This document shows, one piece after another, positions 60,954 to 64,000 of a stretch of 64,000 nucleotides of DNA. The stretch is taken from contig NZ_JBITTU010000005.1 in the NCBI RefSeq assembly GCF_044542075.1, positions 62,001-126,000 of the forward strand, read 5' to 3'. The number at the start of each line of letters is the position of its first letter. Positions within the stretch are counted from its first letter, which is position 1. The notes below the pieces were generated by a model, which saw only the letters and a program-made list of their open reading frames with translations, had not been told where the DNA came from and did not search any database. The stretch is from Leeuwenhoekiella sp044542075 (GTDB lineage Bacteria; Bacteroidota; Bacteroidia; Flavobacteriales; Flavobacteriaceae). The position numbers were made by a program, and so were the translations under genes.

Positions 60954-60961
60954 CAAAGATA
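60954..60961 (-). promoter_or_regulatory. -7 box 4 bases before the rlmB ATG (possible leaderless start)
   Basis: Minus strand TATCTTTG-CACT-ATG. It lies between rlmB and the terminator of the SusD gene, which supports an independent rlmB promoter. Confidence 0.5.
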
Positions 60962-60984
60962 GGTTTGTTTTAAGTTTTGCGAAA

Positions 60985-61016
60985 TAAAAAAACCACCCGT
61001 GTAAACGGGTGGTTTT
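60985..61016 (-). terminator. Terminator of the susC-susD operon
   Basis: AAAACCACCCG/CGGGTGGTTTT, 11 bp, with loop TGTAAA; the A run at 60985-60992 gives a T tail on the minus strand. It starts 25 bases after the susD stop. Confidence 0.88.
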
Positions 61017-61040
61017 AGATATTCTAAATAGAACTTTAAC

Positions 61041-62495
61041 TTAGTTAATGTCCCAGAAAATAGGAGTATCCAATTCATCTCCCCCTATTGCTGAAGCAGC
61101 AGCAGAATAGCCAGAGCTATTTAAGTTGCGTTCAATAACAGGATAGGTAAAGCGTAGGGGAACATCATCAAATGCAGAAGCTGCTGGAGCTTCTAATTGC
61201 GGATAGTCTAAACGACGAAATTCTGTCCAAGCCTCAAAACCACGATTATAAAGAGCTATCCATTTTTGAATACCAATTTTTTGTTTATAATCTCCAGTGG
61301 CAGTTGTATATGCAACTGACGGTTGAGCTAAATAGGTATTGGCATCAGCATCGCTTACTCCCCAATATTCCATACTAGAGTTAATTGCTTCATTATAATA
61401 GTCTGCTGCAACACCAGTAATGAAACCGCGCTCAACTGCTTCCGCTAATAAGAAATTACCTTCAGCTGCATCAAAAATTACACCTTCTAAATCAGGCGTG
61501 AAAAAGATATCTCCTATGTGTGAGAAGTTGTCATAGGTAACTGTGCTACCATAAGGAGCTCCTAAAAATTCTCCATTTACAGGATCAGCTAAATAAACAG
61601 AACTACGTGGGTCATCAAGATCGTTTACTACTTCCACGAAAGTGTCTGCGGGAACAAAATCTCTACGATTACTCTGTACTAAATCAACCCAAAGTGGATT
61701 TGTATTTGGGGTTGAACCAAAGTAGGTAATAGTTGCGTTCTGATCATTAGATACAATTACATTATCAGCAGCTTCAGAAACAAGTTGCGCTGCCATTGTA
61801 GGATTAACATCTGCAAGATGCATACCTAAACGTAGTTTTAAAGAATTACCAAAGGTTATCCAACTTGCCACATTACCACCGTAATATAGATCCTGATCTC
61901 CATAACTATCATACGCAGGATCTAGAGCATCTAAAGCTGAATCCAGTTTTTCAATTATGCTCATGTAAATTTCTTCGTCGTCTGTGTAAGCAGGGTTGAT
62001 GTTATCAATATCTAAAGCTTCGGTATAAGGGATATCACCGAATGTATCAACAAGAATTTGCCATGCAAGAGTTTGCTGAATTTCAATAATTGCTAACTTA
62101 TTTACTTTTACTGCAGAGTCTTCAGTAAATTGTTCTGGAGAAATATTCACTATTTCTTGAGCATCAATACTTTTATAGGATTCATCAAAGTCCTTAAGGA
62201 TATCACGGTAAAGTATATTCCAGTGCCTTTCAGGAATTGATCTTGTTAAAATATTGTATCTGGCTTCATCAACATAAGTCGCTTCACTCCATTGTTGAGC
62301 AAATAAGCGAAACACATTAGTGTTTACATTTGTATTAATTAATTGGTCAGATAATTCACGTTGTGCGTTAGACATTAATGTCTCGCCAGGAACAGTTGTG
62401 AAAGCTTTCTCATCTACGTTGAGACCTTCTATGTCACTAGAGCATTGTGCTAATACAAGCCCAATACTGACTAAAATTATTTTTTTTATCATCAT
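61041..62495 (-). CDS. SusD/RagB-like outer-membrane lipoprotein
   Basis: Cell-surface ligand-binding partner of the SusC channel encoded just upstream. 484 aa. The signal peptide ends GLVLAQC (lipobox Cys near residue 18). The mature protein begins SSDIEGLNVDEKAFTTVPGETLMSNAQREL, and the helical TPR-like core includes FRLFAQQWSEATYVDEARYNI, QTLAWQILVDTFGDIPYTEALD (key: DTFGDIPYTEAL) and LRLGMHLADVNPTMA, all matching the SusD-like_2 branch. It lies 7 bp after susC. The ligand cannot be told. Confidence 0.93.
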   Translation of the reverse strand: MMIKKIILVSIGLVLAQCSSDIEGLNVDEKAFTTVPGETLMSNAQRELSDQLINTNVNTNVFRLFAQQWSEATYVDEARYNILTRSIPERHWNILYRDILKDFDESYKSIDAQEIVNISPEQFTEDSAVKVNKLAIIEIQQTLAWQILVDTFGDIPYTEALDIDNINPAYTDDEEIYMSIIEKLDSALDALDPAYDSYGDQDLYYGGNVASWITFGNSLKLRLGMHLADVNPTMAAQLVSEAADNVIVSNDQNATITYFGSTPNTNPLWVDLVQSNRRDFVPADTFVEVVNDLDDPRSSVYLADPVNGEFLGAPYGSTVTYDNFSHIGDIFFTPDLEGVIFDAAEGNFLLAEAVERGFITGVAADYYNEAINSSMEYWGVSDADANTYLAQPSVAYTTATGDYKQKIGIQKWIALYNRGFEAWTEFRRLDYPQLEAPAASAFDDVPLRFTYPVIERNLNSSGYSAAASAIGGDELDTPIFWDIN

Positions 62496-62502
62496 TTTTT
62501 TT

Positions 62503-64000
62503 TTAGAATTGAAGACTTACGTTAAATCCATAATCTCTTGTAGTAGGTAACACACCACTCTGATATCCTTGAAGGTTACCAGAACTTAAACCTGCCTCCG
62601 GATCAGCATAAGGAACATTCTTATGAATTATCCAAAGATTAGAACCTGTAAGTGTAAATGTCGCCTTAGTAAAGAATACATCATCTAAGAAACGTGATGG
62701 TAAGCTGTAAGATAAAGCTACCTCTCTAAGTTTTATATAAGATGCGTCATAAACAAATTCTGAATTCGGGAATGTTTGATAACCAAATACTCCAAATGAG
62801 CTTACATCCACGCGTGTTGTATTAGGAGCACCATCTTCAGTAACTCCATCAAAAATTACACCACCACCATCTGCGATAGAATTACGTACAGGGTTTCCTA
62901 AATCATTAGTAAATGCGGTGTTAGGATATAAACCTGTCGCCTGACCGTAGTACTGGTCAAGTGAAAATACACTACCACCTTTTTGAATGTCAATTAAAAA
63001 GCTAAGACTTAAATTTTTGTATTTAAATGAGTTGAAAACACCACCAGTATAATCTGGGTTAACATCACCTATCACAGAATTAGGGCTAGTTGTTATAAAT
63101 AAACCATCTTCATCTAGGATACGATTTCCATTGTCATCACGAGCAAAGTCTGTTCCTTTTATAATTCCATATGGTTGACCTACAGAACCATTTAATGTTA
63201 CACCTCCTTGAAAAGAGCCCAATACTAGATTGTCTGTTCCTTCAAAAAGAGAAACTAATTTGTTTCTGTTACGAGCAAAGTTAACACGTACATCCCATTG
63301 AAAATCTTCTGTCATTACAGGAGTTGCATTTAAAGAAACTTCAATACCTTTATTTTGTAAATCGCCAGAGTTTACAACCTTAGTAGTGTAACCAGTAGAA
63401 CCAGAAACTCTTAAAGGTATAATTTGATTTCTCGTATTCGTTTTATAAACTGATACATCTAAACCAAGTCTTCTTTTAAAAAAATCTAATTCTAAACCAC
63501 CTTCATAACTAGTTAATCGTTCTTCTTTCAAGTCTGGATTACGTCTTGTGCTTGATACAGAGAATAGATTAGCATTTCCAAATGGAGTAGGTTTAGAAAA
63601 TACATCTCTTAATCGAGCAAATTCTGCTCCGGTCCCTACTTCAGCGTAGTTTAAACGTAGTTTTCCAAAACTTAACCAATCTGCACTTATATCATTAGAA
63701 AAGATATAACTACCCGTTACTGAAGGATAATAGAATGTATTGTTATCTTCAGGTAAGGTCGATGTAACATCTCTTCTGATTGTACCCTCTAAGAAAAATT
63801 TATTGAAGAAACCAAAACTTGCCTGTGCATATACACCGTCAACACCTATTTCCTCTTCTTGCTCTAATGGAGCTTCTATAGGGTTTTGGGAGTTAGCAAG
63901 TGAGTAAACATTAGGAACAACAAGGCCTCCATTTGTTATAGCAAAAATAGATTTAATATCGTTTCTTCTAATATTTGTACCTAAAAGACCGTCAAAGCTA
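62503..64000 (-). CDS. SusC/RagA-type TonB-dependent outer-membrane transporter, C-terminal part (cut by window edge)
   Basis: The frame is open to the right edge (first whole codon at 63999), so about 499 C-terminal residues are visible; the plug and TonB-box are beyond the window. It contains many beta strands of the barrel: GTGAEFARLRDVFSKPTPFGNANLF, RRNPDLKEERLTSYEGGLELDFF and the C-terminal strand GFNVSLQF with a terminal Phe. The NPDLKEE element is typical of SusC. It pairs with the SusD gene 7 bp downstream, forming a TonB-dependent uptake unit at the cell surface. Confidence 0.93.
   Translation of the reverse strand, partial: SFDGLLGTNIRRNDIKSIFAITNGGLVVPNVYSLANSQNPIEAPLEQEEEIGVDGVYAQASFGFFNKFFLEGTIRRDVTSTLPEDNNTFYYPSVTGSYIFSNDISADWLSFGKLRLNYAEVGTGAEFARLRDVFSKPTPFGNANLFSVSSTRRNPDLKEERLTSYEGGLELDFFKRRLGLDVSVYKTNTRNQIIPLRVSGSTGYTTKVVNSGDLQNKGIEVSLNATPVMTEDFQWDVRVNFARNRNKLVSLFEGTDNLVLGSFQGGVTLNGSVGQPYGIIKGTDFARDDNGNRILDEDGLFITTSPNSVIGDVNPDYTGGVFNSFKYKNLSLSFLIDIQKGGSVFSLDQYYGQATGLYPNTAFTNDLGNPVRNSIADGGGVIFDGVTEDGAPNTTRVDVSSFGVFGYQTFPNSEFVYDASYIKLREVALSYSLPSRFLDDVFFTKATFTLTGSNLWIIHKNVPYADPEAGLSSGNLQGYQSGVLPTTRDYGFNVSLQF

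Noticed and set aside
60950..61078. A 43-residue N-terminal extension of RlmB
   Set aside because: It would run through the susD terminator hairpin and a -7 box. The ATG at 60949 starts directly with the conserved RlmB domain.
63532..64000. Start of the SusC gene near 63531
   Set aside because: The codon there is an internal TTG; the frame continues without a stop to the right edge, and the typical barrel motif NPDLKEE spans it.

Overview
The window is about 64 kb of a Bacteroidota chromosome, almost certainly from the family Flavobacteriaceae. The support is the type IX secretion/gliding set gldJ-porU-porV next to cdd and the pyruvate dehydrogenase genes, a SusC/SusD pair, a PafA-type alkaline phosphatase, an hpt-adk gene fusion, AT-rich sequence, a near absence of Shine-Dalgarno sites, and promoters with the Bacteroidota -7 box TAnnTTTG. 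The genus cannot be read safely from this sequence. Nearly everything is chromosomal core. I saw no insertion sequence, phage, integrase or CRISPR array.

Layout. 1-6.4 kb: tail of an ABC-F ATPase, an RND efflux pump (adaptor, permease, TolC-like channel) and a small CPXCG protein. 6.5-8.5 kb: a SpoIIAA-like protein and an AsmA-like protein, convergent. 8.6 kb: initiator tRNA. 8.8-10.3 kb: an HD-like protein and a decayed locus where a frameshifted response regulator runs straight into a truncated, frameshifted PAP2 phosphatase. 10.5-13 kb: a lipoprotein sugar isomerase, tRNA-Val and murF. 13-20 kb: gldJ, porU and porV. 20-24 kb: cdd, pdhA, pdhC and an M28 peptidase. 24.6-28.5 kb: SDR, SprT-like, manC and DUF389 genes in a tight row. 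28.5-33.2 kb: mlaF-mlaE, pafA, a GT2 glycosyltransferase and a methyltransferase. 33.3-38 kb: an ECF sigma factor with a probable zinc anti-sigma partner, a UbiA-like membrane protein and gcvP. 38-40.9 kb: a five-gene operon led by a GbsR/MarR-type regulator. 40.9-46.4 kb: GT4, an M3 peptidase, purE and purK. 46.6-52 kb: hpt-adk, obgE, a DUF4136 lipoprotein, a TPR protein and mpl. 52-61 kb: histidine kinase, DUF1569-PaiB pair, radC, deacetylase-like, yjjG-like, rarA, rhomboid and rlmB. 61-64 kb: a SusD gene and the 3' part of its susC.

How genes work together. GldJ, PorU and PorV belong to the T9SS/gliding system: PorU removes the sorting domain of cargo and PorV is its outer-membrane partner. 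PdhA and PdhC form part of pyruvate dehydrogenase. MurF and Mpl serve peptidoglycan synthesis and recycling. PurE and PurK form one purine step, and Hpt-Adk joins purine salvage to nucleotide phosphorylation. MlaE-MlaF move phospholipids. SusC/SusD import glycans or similar ligands.

Most notable observations: (i) the decayed response-regulator/PAP2 junction at 9.4-10.3 kb; (ii) two matching inverted repeats, TTTCA-N8-TGAAA, on either side of the GbsR-like gene, which look like its operators and define an uncharacterised operon (DoxX-like, DUF2071, membrane methyltransferase, 4-TM protein); (iii) five genes whose -7 box ends only 3-4 bases before the ATG, suggesting leaderless mRNAs; (iv) a soluble H-x3-C-x2-C protein paired with an ECF sigma factor; (v) enzymes with altered signature residues (a QD in place of HD, and a deacetylase-like protein lacking its usual metal-site residues). 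I did not find a clear new defence or mobile system. The GbsR-like operon is the best candidate for an undescribed system here.
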